A DNA stretch of 64,000 nucleotides from Methylovorus sp. MM2 (lineage in GTDB: Bacteria > Pseudomonadota > Gammaproteobacteria > Burkholderiales > Methylophilaceae): the NCBI RefSeq assembly GCF_001648895.1, contig NZ_LXUF01000001.1, forward strand, positions 1,285,726-1,349,725, given 5' to 3'. Made by a program: the position numbers and the translations under genes. This document shows positions 46,802 through 56,003 of this stretch, piece by piece. Within the stretch, counting starts at the first letter, position 1. Every line of letters starts with the position of its first letter. The notes under the pieces were generated by a model. That model saw only the letters and a list, made by a program, of their open reading frames with translations, searched no databases and was not told the origin of the DNA.

Positions 46802-47443
46802 TTAGGCTGAAAGTTGTTTTTTCTTGCGACTACCAACAAACCCAATAACACCTAAGCCTAGTGCCAACATACCGTATGTACTTGGCTCTGGAACAGCGGC
46901 TACTACGCTAACTGCATCCAGATATGATCCATAGCTAGGAGCAGCAACAGGGCCTAATGACTTGAAGCTAAGCAAGGTTGATGTGCTTGTAGCGACGATA
47001 TCTTCAAAGGTGATTTCGATCCAGCCGCTGGTTGGGTTTGCAGTTACTTTGCCTAGCTTTGCGCCATCCCAGTAAACTTCAATCACGCTCTTAAGAGCAG
47101 ATGGCGTATCTGGACGACCAGAGAATGCAAATGACAATGTATATGTCTCACCGATTGTCGTATTCAAAAGCTGAGAAACTGTAGTCAACCCAGTTGAATT
47201 CAACTCAAGATATTGAGTGCCCTCATAAGCGCTATTAAAACCGCTTAATCCACCTGCATCCACACCTTTTTGAATTTCAAAAGTACCAGAGGATGTCCAG
47301 CCAGTGACTGAGCTCAAATATGTCCACGGTGAACTGCCAATGCTATCTGCCTCAAAGCCGCCATTCACAATCAATTCCGCTTTTGAAACACCGCTAGCCA
47401 ACAACAATGCTGTTGCTACAATTGCCGTATTCAGTTTTTTCAT
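46802..47443 (-). CDS. PEP-CTERM sorted exoprotein (DUF642-like)
   Basis: A 213-residue secreted protein. A signal peptide (MKKLNTAIVATALLLASGVSKA) precedes an ELIVNGGFEADS start typical of DUF642-like domains, which are beta-sandwiches found in plant and bacterial wall-associated proteins. The C-terminus is a PEP-CTERM signal: VPEPSTYGMLALGLGVIGF followed by the basic SRKKK. Exosortase would process it and link it to exopolysaccharide secretion. No exosortase gene is in the window. ATG 47443 fits AAAGG upstream; the frame from 47494 adds a poor signal. Confidence 0.9.
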   Translation of the reverse strand: MKKLNTAIVATALLLASGVSKAELIVNGGFEADSIGSSPWTYLSSVTGWTSSGTFEIQKGVDAGGLSGFNSAYEGTQYLELNSTGLTTVSQLLNTTIGETYTLSFAFSGRPDTPSALKSVIEVYWDGAKLGKVTANPTSGWIEITFEDIVATSTSTLLSFKSLGPVAAPSYGSYLDAVSVVAAVPEPSTYGMLALGLGVIGFVGSRKKKQLSA

Positions 47444-47630
47444 TCGTTTTAGAACCTTTAGCTTGAATGTATGTGGGCGCTTTAACTTATGCATGAACCT
47501 TAAAACCTACAGCTCACTTAATCACGCACCTAATTGATAACCGTTCTCATGATTCTAATATGTGAACACTTAACTTGCAAGACTTTAATTTTAAATAAGA
47601 AAAATGACACCTGAATGACAATTAATTTAC

Positions 47631-49472
47631 TTATTTACCACGCATAAACATTTTATCCAGCTCAGCCATCGTGACCTGAAACCAGGTTGGGCGGCCATGA
47701 TTGCATTGCCCGGAGCGTTCGGTAGATTCCATATCACGCAATAAAGCGTTCATTTCAGGGATCGTCAACATGCGGTTCGCCCTGACTGCGGCATGGCATG
47801 CCATCGTACCTAATAATTCGTTGCGTCGTTCAGCAAGTGCACGCGTAGCGCCATACGCTTGCAAATCATGTAAGACATCTCTGGCTAACTTGACCGCGTC
47901 TGCGTCTTGCAACATCGCGGGTACAGCCCTTACCGCCAATGTTGTCGGCGATAAGATCGCAATATCAAACCCCAACTGGTGTAAGGCATTTTGGCCTTCT
48001 TGCGTAGATAACTGTGCTTGTACTGCGGCTACTTCAAGCCTATCTGCATTAAAACTGACAGGAATAAGCAGTGGCTGGGTTGGAACGCTCGATGCATCCA
48101 GCGCATTCTTTAGCCTTTCATACATAATGCGCTCGTGCGCTGCATGCATATCAACGACGACCAAGCCTGATTGGTTTTGCGCCAGCACATACACGCCATG
48201 TATCTGAGCCACGGCAAATCCCAAAGGAAAATCTTGCGCCGCGCTATGATGCGCGAACTGATTAGGTGGGGTACCAAAAGCCACCGAGTCAACCCCTGCA
48301 TGTGGTTCAGCTTGATTATTACCAAACATCGTCTGATAAAAACCTGAGGATTCGTTCGCACGCAGATCCATATTGGACTGAAAAGTTGGATACGATGAAA
48401 CCGGATATCCAGCAGATGGCGATAATTCACTGAATCCACCATTTTGCGATTGCGCTGATTGCGGCACCAACGAGCCTGGCAAACCTACAGGCGTTGCCAG
48501 TGATTTATGTAGCGCATGGAATATGAATCGATGGATGGATTGCCCATCCCTGAAACGCACTTCAGTCTTGCTCGGGTGCACATTTACATCCACTAGTGCA
48601 GGATCTAACTCTAGAAATAACGCAAATGCGGGATGCCGGTCATGGTGCAATACATCTTGGTAAGCTTGACGTATGGCATGGCTAATCAGCTTATCACGGA
48701 CGAAACGCCCGTTCACATACACATACTGAGTATCACGCGAATTACGTGAAAATGTCGGTTTGGCCGCCATTCCCCAAAGCCTGATACCCGCGGCAGATTC
48801 ATCCACCGTAAAGGCTTCTGATGCAAAATCAGTACCTAATACCTCACTGAAGCGGCGCGCAGGCGCGGCTACACTTAACCGCATCAGCGCACGCCCATTA
48901 TGCTGCAGCATGAATGTGACATCCGGACGTGAAAGTGCTACGCGACGAAAAGCCTCTTCACAATGCCCGAACTCAGTTGCTTCGGTCTTCAGAAATTTAC
49001 GGCGCGCAGGGGTATTAAAGTAGATGTCCTGCACTTCTATGATGGTTCCGGCATCCAGCGCCGCTGGTTCCAGCGGTGAGATTGAGGCACCTTCGGATGA
49101 AACACGCCATGCATGGTAACTATCACTTGCTCGACTGGTTAATTGCGTACGCGATATGGATGCGATGCTGGCTAATGCTTCACCACGGAAACCTAGGCTT
49201 GCTACACGCTCAAGGTCTTCAAGGCTTGCGATTTTGCTCGTGGCGTGCCGTGTGAGCGCCAATACCAGATCATCCTTGATGATGCCCTGACCGTTATCAG
49301 CCACACGCAATTGCTTAACGCCACCATTCATCAAGAAAACGTTGATTTCAGTGCTGCCTGCATCCAAGCTATTTTCTAATAGCTCCTTTAATGCAGAAGC
49401 TGGTCGCTCAACCACTTCACCAGCCGCAATCTGGCTAATCAGCTGATCAGGTAATAATTTAATTGAAGCCAT
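47631..49472 (-). CDS. mutL: MutL, DNA mismatch repair protein
   Basis: A 613-residue protein with the GHKL ATPase domain (IAAGEVVERPASALKELLENSLDAG, DNGQGI, TSKI, GFRGEAL, and the transducer end NVHPSKTEVRF) and a C-terminal dimerisation domain holding DMHAAHERIMYE, the DQHA(X)2E(X)4E endonuclease motif with Met for Gln, and a final CNHGRPT. It links MutS mismatch recognition to strand incision. The Glu residues of the endonuclease motif are present. Confidence 0.96.
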   Translation of the reverse strand: MASIKLLPDQLISQIAAGEVVERPASALKELLENSLDAGSTEINVFLMNGGVKQLRVADNGQGIIKDDLVLALTRHATSKIASLEDLERVASLGFRGEALASIASISRTQLTSRASDSYHAWRVSSEGASISPLEPAALDAGTIIEVQDIYFNTPARRKFLKTEATEFGHCEEAFRRVALSRPDVTFMLQHNGRALMRLSVAAPARRFSEVLGTDFASEAFTVDESAAGIRLWGMAAKPTFSRNSRDTQYVYVNGRFVRDKLISHAIRQAYQDVLHHDRHPAFALFLELDPALVDVNVHPSKTEVRFRDGQSIHRFIFHALHKSLATPVGLPGSLVPQSAQSQNGGFSELSPSAGYPVSSYPTFQSNMDLRANESSGFYQTMFGNNQAEPHAGVDSVAFGTPPNQFAHHSAAQDFPLGFAVAQIHGVYVLAQNQSGLVVVDMHAAHERIMYERLKNALDASSVPTQPLLIPVSFNADRLEVAAVQAQLSTQEGQNALHQLGFDIAILSPTTLAVRAVPAMLQDADAVKLARDVLHDLQAYGATRALAERRNELLGTMACHAAVRANRMLTIPEMNALLRDMESTERSGQCNHGRPTWFQVTMAELDKMFMRGK

Positions 49473-49548
49473 GCGGAATATTTTTATAGGGGCAAACCAA
49501 ATTGAAGAACGAGTTAACTCTAAGTCACTTTAAAACTATAAGCCTAAA

Positions 49549-49914
49549 CTACAAGCCATCTACAAACCGTAGATTATATTTTTTGGGATGAGCTGCCCCT
49601 GTAATATCTATATCATCGACGATTTTAGAAGCTAATAAATCAACTGCTATCACAATTGGCTTCTCATCGAGCAATTCATCGGATATCGCAAATAACGCTT
49701 GGAGCACTTTTCCTTCCAGATGCGACTTACGTCCATCTTCGTTGACAAAACTCTCAAAGATGCCAAAAGCAGTGTCGGTAAACTTTAACGCATACCAGGT
49801 AATGCTTTCGCCCTCTTCTACTACGGATGGCAGGCTGTTCTTCAAGAACTCTTCAACTTGCTTTGCTTTATCAGGTTTGGCTTCCAGCCTTATATACAGC
49901 GCGGTTTTATTCAT
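49549..49914 (-). CDS. Putative quinol monooxygenase (ABM family)
   Basis: A 121-residue single-domain protein of the antibiotic biosynthesis monooxygenase family: ALYIRLEAKPDKAKQVEEFL at the start, then TWYALKFTDTAFGIFESFVNEDGR and HLEGKVLQAL. ABM proteins are dimeric beta-barrels that often oxidise quinols or degrade haem. Substrate unknown. An AAGGAG site lies before the ATG. It sits between amiC and mutL on their strand, and may be an insertion into the common amiC-mutL pair. Confidence 0.85.
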   Translation of the reverse strand: MNKTALYIRLEAKPDKAKQVEEFLKNSLPSVVEEGESITWYALKFTDTAFGIFESFVNEDGRKSHLEGKVLQALFAISDELLDEKPIVIAVDLLASKIVDDIDITGAAHPKKYNLRFVDGL

Positions 49915-49947
49915 TTTTGGCTCCTTATACAGATAACTCGAAATTCT

Positions 49948-51324
49948 TTAATTAGATACCATCTTTGGCTTGGCAAGTGCCGGATTAGTTGCAAAGTATT
50001 TTTTAATCCCTGACAAAATCGATCCCACCAGTTTATGCTGATAAGCCTCGTCATTTAATTTGCGCTCTTCTTCCGGGTTGCTGATAAATGCTGTCTCTAC
50101 CAAAATAGATGGAATATCAGGTGACTTTAATACAGCAAACCCCGCCTGTTCTACGCTGCCTTTATGTAGGGTGTTGATCTCACTAATATTCCCGAGCACA
50201 GCCTTACCAAGTTTCAAGCTGTCATTAATGGTGGCTGTCTGCGATAAATCTAGCAAGGTACGCGCCAGATAGGGGTCTTTATTATCCAAGCTTACACCCC
50301 CTATCAAGTCAGATTCATTTTCCTTCTTAGCTAAATAACGAGCTGATGCGCTGGTCGCACCGCTTTCAGATAGCGCAAAAACAGATGACCCCCTTGCGTC
50401 AGGCCTTGTAAAGGCATCGGCATGAATCGAGACAAAAAGGTCTGATTGCAATTTACGTGCTTTTACTACCCGTCCATGTAGCGGAATAAAATAATCGCCA
50501 TCTCGCGTTAAAACACCACGCATATTAGGTTCTGCATCGATCGCCGCTTTTAGTTTCTTTGCGATGGCTAGCGTAATATTTTTTTCATGCGAGCCATTTG
50601 CGCCTCGCGCGCCGGGATCTTCCCCTCCGTGACCAGCATCAATAGCGATTGTCAGCAGGCGCATGTTGTTTTTATTTTTTACAGGCTTATCAATAGACTT
50701 TTCTTGCGACTGGTCTGGCAGAGTTGTTATGTTAGGTAATACCACGACGGGCTTTTGCGCACTCGGCGTTGTAGGCTCAGGCAAAAGGACGACCTCAGGT
50801 AAAGGCGGTACCTTCGGCTCAGATACATTGGCTGTTGGGGTTTGCACTTCAGGTAGGTTCACTGCGGGCGCAGCATCGGGCTTTTCATGTTGCTCAAGCA
50901 TTGCCATTAAGGGGTCTAATGCAGGGTAGATATCGATCACCAATCGATTTTTGTACTCGCCCGCTGGCGGTAATGAGAATATCTGCGGCTTGATGTCAGA
51001 TTTAAGGTCAATGACCAGACGAACGACACCCGGTTTAAAGTTCGCGACACGCACTTGGCGAATATAAGGGTCAGAAGTCAGGATTTTTTCAGATAAGCTT
51101 TTCAGGGTCGGGCCAAGATCGACATCATTTAAATCCAATACAAGGCGCTCAGGATCTTTAAGCATGGTCATCTTGTAGTCGATAGATGATGATGCCTCTA
51201 TCGTAATACGTGTGTAGTCGGCTGCAGGCCAAACGCGCGCGGCGGCGATAGTAATAGCAGCTTCAGCCAAATGGCTAAATACTGAAAATGCGAAAAAGAC
51301 ACTGGCAATAAAAACTCTAGTCAT
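49948..51324 (-). CDS. amiC: AmiC-type N-acetylmuramoyl-L-alanine amidase
   Basis: A 458-residue periplasmic zinc amidase that cleaves peptidoglycan cross-wall during division. A signal peptide is followed by an AMIN domain (about 30-140; YTRITIEASSSIDYKM, RLVLDLNDVDLG), a Pro-rich linker (about 145-220) and the Amidase_3 catalytic domain (AIDAGHGGEDPGARG, SIHADAFT, ETAFISN). The AMIN domain directs it to the septum. Its start overlaps the tsaE stop by four bases. Confidence 0.95.
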   Translation of the reverse strand: MTRVFIASVFFAFSVFSHLAEAAITIAAARVWPAADYTRITIEASSSIDYKMTMLKDPERLVLDLNDVDLGPTLKSLSEKILTSDPYIRQVRVANFKPGVVRLVIDLKSDIKPQIFSLPPAGEYKNRLVIDIYPALDPLMAMLEQHEKPDAAPAVNLPEVQTPTANVSEPKVPPLPEVVLLPEPTTPSAQKPVVVLPNITTLPDQSQEKSIDKPVKNKNNMRLLTIAIDAGHGGEDPGARGANGSHEKNITLAIAKKLKAAIDAEPNMRGVLTRDGDYFIPLHGRVVKARKLQSDLFVSIHADAFTRPDARGSSVFALSESGATSASARYLAKKENESDLIGGVSLDNKDPYLARTLLDLSQTATINDSLKLGKAVLGNISEINTLHKGSVEQAGFAVLKSPDIPSILVETAFISNPEEERKLNDEAYQHKLVGSILSGIKKYFATNPALAKPKMVSN

Positions 51325-51797
51325 TCAAAAAAACGCTTCACAAAACTTTCCCCGTTAGTCGTGTTCGATGTAATAGTGAGCCTTCTACCCGAAGCCTCTG
51401 GCTCCAGTCGCAAATCAATATCGGCCTCTGGTAATAAATCGCCTGCTTTTTCAGGCCACTCAACAAGGCACACCGATGTGGCGCCAAAGTAATCCCTAAA
51501 ACCAGCGGCATCCCACTCTTCTGGGTCGATGAATCGATATAAATCAAAGTGGTTGATATTAAATATCGAGTTTAATGCAGAAGCACTATATGGCTCAACC
51601 AATGTATATGTCGGGCTTTTAACTCGCCCCTGATAGCCAAGCCGATTTAATAATCCACGCACCAATGTTGTTTTACCTGCGCCTAAGTCACCATGTAAAT
51701 AGATAGTTAATCCGGGGGCTAGCGCAATTGCGAAGCGCCCACCTATATTTAGCGTTGCCGCTTCATCCGCTAAATCGATTGTAATATCATGCTGCAT
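51321..51797 (-). CDS. tsaE: TsaE, tRNA threonylcarbamoyladenosine synthesis ATPase
   Basis: A 158-residue P-loop ATPase needed for t6A37 formation with TsaB, TsaC and TsaD. Walker A is GDLGAGKTTLVRG, then SPTYTLVEPY and HFDLYRFIDPEEW, all typical. ATG 51797 is the first ATG; it shares the palindrome CATATG with the divergent queG start. The end overlaps amiC (ATGA), so both are translated from one mRNA. Confidence 0.95.
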   Translation of the reverse strand: MQHDITIDLADEAATLNIGGRFAIALAPGLTIYLHGDLGAGKTTLVRGLLNRLGYQGRVKSPTYTLVEPYSASALNSIFNINHFDLYRFIDPEEWDAAGFRDYFGATSVCLVEWPEKAGDLLPEADIDLRLEPEASGRRLTITSNTTNGESFVKRFFE

Positions 51798-52889
51798 ATG
51801 CAAAACACTTTCAGCGATCTATCCAAGTTGGCGGCTGACATCAAACAATGGGGATTGGAATTGGGCTTTAGCCAGCTTGGCATTACCGATACGAATCTCT
51901 CGGCTGCTGAACCTGAGTATAAAGAATGGCTGGTCAAAGGATTCCATGGCGCTATGGATTATATGGCAAAACATGGTGACAAGCGCACGCGACCAGCAGA
52001 ATTAGTTCCCGGAACTGTGCGTGTAATCTCCGTGCGTATGGATTATCGCCCACCCAATGCGCGTAATAGCGATGAAGTGATGCTGAATGGCACTCAGGCA
52101 TTTATTTCTCGCTATGCATTAGGCCGTGATTATCATAAGGTGATGCGCAATCGCTTGCAGAAACTATGCGAAAGAATTTCCCAAGAGATAGGTCCTTTCG
52201 GTTTTCGCGTATTTACAGATAGCGCGCCTGTGATGGAGGTCGCACTTGCGGAAAGATCAGGCCTAGGTTGGCGCGGCAAACATACGCTGCTACTTTCACG
52301 TGATGCGGGTTCATGGTTCTTTTTGGGTGAGGTGTATATTGATATCCCCTTGCCTATCGATGCACCGACATCGAAGCACTGTGGTACATGTACAGCATGT
52401 ATCGATGTGTGCCCAACACAGGCTATCGTCGCCCCTTATGAGGTAGATGCACGCCGTTGTATATCCTATTTAACGATTGAGCTTAAAGAAAGCATCCCTG
52501 AGCCATTAAGGCCTTTAATCGGCAATCGTGTCTATGGCTGTGATGATTGCCAGCTTACCTGCCCCTGGAATAAATTTGCCCAAATCACCAAAGAAGAAGA
52601 CTTTCATGTCCGTCATGGGCTGGATGATGTCACGCTAGTTGAGTTATTTGCTTGGGATGAGTCGACGTTTAAACAAAAAATGACCGGCAGTGCTATTTAC
52701 AGGATCGGTTACTCCCAATGGTTAAGAAATATCGCGGTCGGCTTGGGGAATGCACCCTCATCCCCTGAAATTATCAGTGCGCTTGAAAGTCGTCAGAATG
52801 ACGAATCAGCGCTGGTAAAAGAACATGTTGAATGGGCACTTAATCGACATAAATCAGCAATTCCATCAGCCCCATATACAGCGCAGTAG
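51798..52889 (+). CDS. queG: QueG, epoxyqueuosine reductase
   Basis: A 363-residue cobalamin-dependent iron-sulfur enzyme that reduces epoxyqueuosine to queuosine in tRNA. Two [4Fe-4S] clusters are seen: CGTCTACIDVCPTQAI and GCDDCQLTCPWN with LTCP. N-terminal residues ELGFSQLGITDTNL and YRPPNA match the family. It starts at ATG 51798 or at 51789 (three more residues); neither has a ribosome-binding site. It is divergent from tsaE with no space between starts. Confidence 0.95.
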   Translation: MQNTFSDLSKLAADIKQWGLELGFSQLGITDTNLSAAEPEYKEWLVKGFHGAMDYMAKHGDKRTRPAELVPGTVRVISVRMDYRPPNARNSDEVMLNGTQAFISRYALGRDYHKVMRNRLQKLCERISQEIGPFGFRVFTDSAPVMEVALAERSGLGWRGKHTLLLSRDAGSWFFLGEVYIDIPLPIDAPTSKHCGTCTACIDVCPTQAIVAPYEVDARRCISYLTIELKESIPEPLRPLIGNRVYGCDDCQLTCPWNKFAQITKEEDFHVRHGLDDVTLVELFAWDESTFKQKMTGSAIYRIGYSQWLRNIAVGLGNAPSSPEIISALESRQNDESALVKEHVEWALNRHKSAIPSAPYTAQ

Positions 52890-54543
52890 TAAACTGTATA
52901 ATCCGAAAACTTTCAGTTTAATAAAGCAGTTACAATTGTTCTCATCACTGGCATTTCGTCATATCACCCTGCGCTACATTAGCCTTGTGCTATTTGCCGC
53001 CCTCGGTATTTTTATACTGGTTACGTTCAGGCAATACGGCATCAGCAATGATGAAGAAGTGCAGCATATCTATGGGCGTTTATTGCTGGATTTCTATAGC
53101 TCGGGATTCACTGATCAGGATGCATTCCATTATAGAAACCTATATCTATATGGCGGATTCTTTGACCTGATTGCAGCACTCCTTGAGCATGCCACCCCCA
53201 TCTGGGTTTGGGATTTACGTCACCTAATATCCGCGCTATTCGGCCTGGCAGGCATTGTTGCTTCTTACAAAGTAGCCAAAGTACTAGGCGGTGAGCGCGC
53301 TGGCTTGATTGTTGTCGTGCTGCTAGCAATCACTGGTGCATGGTCCGGCGCGATGTTTACCCATACCAAGGATGTCCCATTCGGCACCTGTATGGTGTGG
53401 GCGCTGTATTACACGATATTGATCTCGAAAGAGTTACCTAAGCCAAGTTTAAGCCTTAGCATTAAACTTGGCATTGCCATTGGCTGTGCGCTTGGCTTAA
53501 GAATCGGCGGTGTATTCTCGATATTTTACTTGCTGCTCGCCATCTGTTCCGCTGGCTGGTTGGCAAAAGACACATTAAGGCAACGTTTCGGTTTCTGGTG
53601 GCAAAGCGCAATCGCTTTGGTTCCTGCTGCGGGGGTGGCATTTGCCTTGATGGCACTATTCTGGCCTTGGGGGGTCATGTCGCCAGATCACCCTCTAGAG
53701 GCTGCAAAAGCATTTTCTCACTTCGCCTTTAATATGCTCACGGTGATGGATGGCGAAGTCATGAACATCGGCAAAGTGCCGCGTGATTACCTGCTGAGTT
53801 ACTTGCTGGTTCGCCTCCCAGAAGCTTTTCTATTAGGGTTGGCGAGTATTTTAGCTTTATCAGCTATTCGCTTCCGCAAATTGAATGATCACCAGCATCC
53901 ATTATTTCTAGCTTGGTCATGCGTGATTCTTGCTGCAGCCTTCCCGCTTGCCTTTATTCTGCTGGATAAACCAGCACTCTATAACGGCATAAGGCATTTC
54001 ACCTTCTTAATACCACCCCTTGCCATATTGGCAGCACTCGGTCTTCATTACACTTTGGATGCACTAAAGAATCACCCTAAATGGCGCTTGGGTTTTATTA
54101 TTATCAGTAGCATACTTGTGCTGAATACCAGTGTGACACTGGCACGGTTGCATCCTTATGAGTACGTGTATTACAACGAATTTGCCGGTGATGATGTCTA
54201 TGCCGATAATGATTGGGAAGGCGATTATTGGTCAAGCAGCTTGCGCGAAGCTTCTGAGATGCTGGAGTCTAGCGTATCAGAACAAATGCCATCAAAACCA
54301 TTCAAGGTAGCAGTATGTGCTGAATCGATTCAGGGGCGTGCCTATCTTGACCACCGCTTCGAAGTAACGACTGATTGGAAAAGTGCAGATTTTTTCATCT
54401 CAAGTACCAATATGAATTGCGATAAAGTACTTCAAGGTAAGATCATCGGTACCGTAGAGCGGATGGGAGAAACCCTAGCCGTCATTAAAGATAGAAGAGC
54501 GCTGCCACCGCATCTCCGTATGCCAAGGCGTGCACCTAAATAA
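52825..54543 (+). CDS. GT-C fold membrane glycosyltransferase (ArnT/PMT-like)
   Basis: A protein of up to 572 residues with about ten to eleven membrane helices. The first periplasmic loop has the acidic SNDEEVQHIYGRLL, where GT39/GT83-type enzymes hold the catalytic Asp/Glu. The C-terminal region is soluble (YYNEFAGDDVYADNDWEGDYW). These enzymes move a sugar from an undecaprenyl-phosphate carrier to lipid A, protein or polysaccharide at the periplasmic face. The frame opens with ATG 52825, overlapping queG by 65 bp; a start further down is possible because the first 35 residues look unstructured. First gene of the GT-GtrA-YdjC operon. Confidence 0.82.
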   Translation: MLNGHLIDINQQFHQPHIQRSSKLYNPKTFSLIKQLQLFSSLAFRHITLRYISLVLFAALGIFILVTFRQYGISNDEEVQHIYGRLLLDFYSSGFTDQDAFHYRNLYLYGGFFDLIAALLEHATPIWVWDLRHLISALFGLAGIVASYKVAKVLGGERAGLIVVVLLAITGAWSGAMFTHTKDVPFGTCMVWALYYTILISKELPKPSLSLSIKLGIAIGCALGLRIGGVFSIFYLLLAICSAGWLAKDTLRQRFGFWWQSAIALVPAAGVAFALMALFWPWGVMSPDHPLEAAKAFSHFAFNMLTVMDGEVMNIGKVPRDYLLSYLLVRLPEAFLLGLASILALSAIRFRKLNDHQHPLFLAWSCVILAAAFPLAFILLDKPALYNGIRHFTFLIPPLAILAALGLHYTLDALKNHPKWRLGFIIISSILVLNTSVTLARLHPYEYVYYNEFAGDDVYADNDWEGDYWSSSLREASEMLESSVSEQMPSKPFKVAVCAESIQGRAYLDHRFEVTTDWKSADFFISSTNMNCDKVLQGKIIGTVERMGETLAVIKDRRALPPHLRMPRRAPK

Positions 54544-54552
54544 CGATCCATT

Positions 54553-55599
54553 ATGTCCAATATCGAAAATAGCCAATTACAAAGCCGTCAGAACTTATCA
54601 CCACATACTAGCGTGATCGTACCCGCTTTTAATGAAGAAGCCGCGATTACGGCAACGCTTGAGAATATAGCGCAGCGCTTAGGGAACCTCAGTAACGATT
54701 GGGATATCGTTGTCATTGACGATGGTAGCCGCGACAACACGGCGTTGGTTGTCAGCCAACTCCCTGCAAACCTGAATACCACACTGGTAAGGTTCTCGCG
54801 TAACTTCGGTAAGGAGTATGCGATTACAGCAGGTTTGGAATATGCAATGGGCGATGTAGTCATTTGCATGGATGCTGATGGCCAGCACTCATCTGACTTG
54901 CTAGATACGATGCTGCAAAAGTGGCGTGAAGGCTACGACATGGTCTATGCAGTACGTAAAGACCGAGGAGTTGAGTCGAACTTTAAACGTTGGGGTTCGC
55001 GCCTATTTTATCGGGCGATCAGTCTTGGCGGGCAGATCAACATCCCACGGGATGCGGGTGATTTCAGGCTGATGGATCGTAAAGTCGTCGATGCGCTACG
55101 CTCACTGCCTGAAAGAAACCGTTTCATGAAAGGTATCTATGCCTGGGTGGGTTATAAGTCCATCGGCATTCCTTTTATGCCACTCCCGCGCTCACATGGT
55201 GAAAGCACATTCTCCCGTTTACGTTTGATCGGCCTAGCTTGGACAGGCATTACCAGCTTCTCTGTGATGCCACTGCGCCTAGCAAGTGCTGTAGGTGGTG
55301 GCTTGGCGCTATTCGCCTTTATATATGGTCTGTCGGTTGTGATTGATAAGTTGTTCTTCCATGAATCCGTACCGGGCTGGCCAAGCGTGATTGCCAGCAT
55401 CATGTTCTTTTCAGGTGTTCAGCTTTTATTCATCGGCATTTTGGGCGAATATCTCGCACGCATCTACGATGAGGTAAAAGGTCGCCCTCCTTACATTGTG
55501 TCTGAAGTTATCAAACCCCAAGTCGCATCCAAAATTAAGCCTATGATTAAGCCCAAGTCCAAACCGCAAATTAAACCCAAGAAAACCGAACCAACATAA
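54553..55599 (+). CDS. GT2 polyprenyl-phosphate glycosyltransferase (DPM1/ArnC-like)
   Basis: A 348-residue membrane-linked enzyme with a GT-A domain (VIVPAFNEEAAITATL, IDDGSRDNT, CMDADGQHSSDLLDTM, DAGDFRLMDRKV) and two C-terminal helices, as in DPM1, GtrB and ArnC. It loads a sugar from a nucleotide donor onto undecaprenyl phosphate on the cytoplasmic side. The tail is an odd Lys/Pro-rich repeat (IKPMIKPKSKPQIKPKK). It starts 10 bp after the GT-C gene and is followed after six bases by gtrA-like DNA. Confidence 0.9.
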   Translation: MSNIENSQLQSRQNLSPHTSVIVPAFNEEAAITATLENIAQRLGNLSNDWDIVVIDDGSRDNTALVVSQLPANLNTTLVRFSRNFGKEYAITAGLEYAMGDVVICMDADGQHSSDLLDTMLQKWREGYDMVYAVRKDRGVESNFKRWGSRLFYRAISLGGQINIPRDAGDFRLMDRKVVDALRSLPERNRFMKGIYAWVGYKSIGIPFMPLPRSHGESTFSRLRLIGLAWTGITSFSVMPLRLASAVGGGLALFAFIYGLSVVIDKLFFHESVPGWPSVIASIMFFSGVQLLFIGILGEYLARIYDEVKGRPPYIVSEVIKPQVASKIKPMIKPKSKPQIKPKKTEPT

Positions 55600-55604
55600 A
55601 GGTA

Positions 55605-56003
55605 ATGAAAAACACTGTCCAAGCACACTCACGCGCAATGTCATGGTTTGGCTTGATAGGCGCTGCTGCTGCCGCAGTTCATTACATCGTCGCGATATCA
55701 CTTGAAGCTTTATCTACAATCCCTATTGCATGGATCAATGTGATTGGCTTCTTGTGTGCTTTCCCCGTCAGCTATTTGGGGCATAGCAAACTCTCATTTT
55801 CTTCTCATGCGCACTCCGTAAAACAATCCCTGCCGCGGTTTTTCTCCGTTGCAATATTGGGCTTTATCGGCAATCAGATATTAGTCCTTAGCGCGTTACA
55901 TTTCCTGCAGATACCGTTCTGGATCGTTTTGGCAATCGTGATGGTCATTGTGGCTGCGTTCACTTACCTCTTGAGCCATTATTGGGCATTCCGCTCCAAA
56001 TGA
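55605..56003 (+). CDS. GtrA-family membrane protein
   Basis: A 132-residue protein with four membrane helices, typical of GtrA-like proteins proposed to flip polyprenyl-phosphate sugars across the inner membrane. Recognisable by VGAAAAAVHY-like opening (GLIGAAAAAVHYIVAI), LGHSKLSF and YLLSHYWAF. It has AAAGGT before the ATG. Its stop overlaps the start of the deacetylase gene (ATGA), so the two are coupled. Confidence 0.9.
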   Translation: MKNTVQAHSRAMSWFGLIGAAAAAVHYIVAISLEALSTIPIAWINVIGFLCAFPVSYLGHSKLSFSSHAHSVKQSLPRFFSVAILGFIGNQILVLSALHFLQIPFWIVLAIVMVIVAAFTYLLSHYWAFRSK

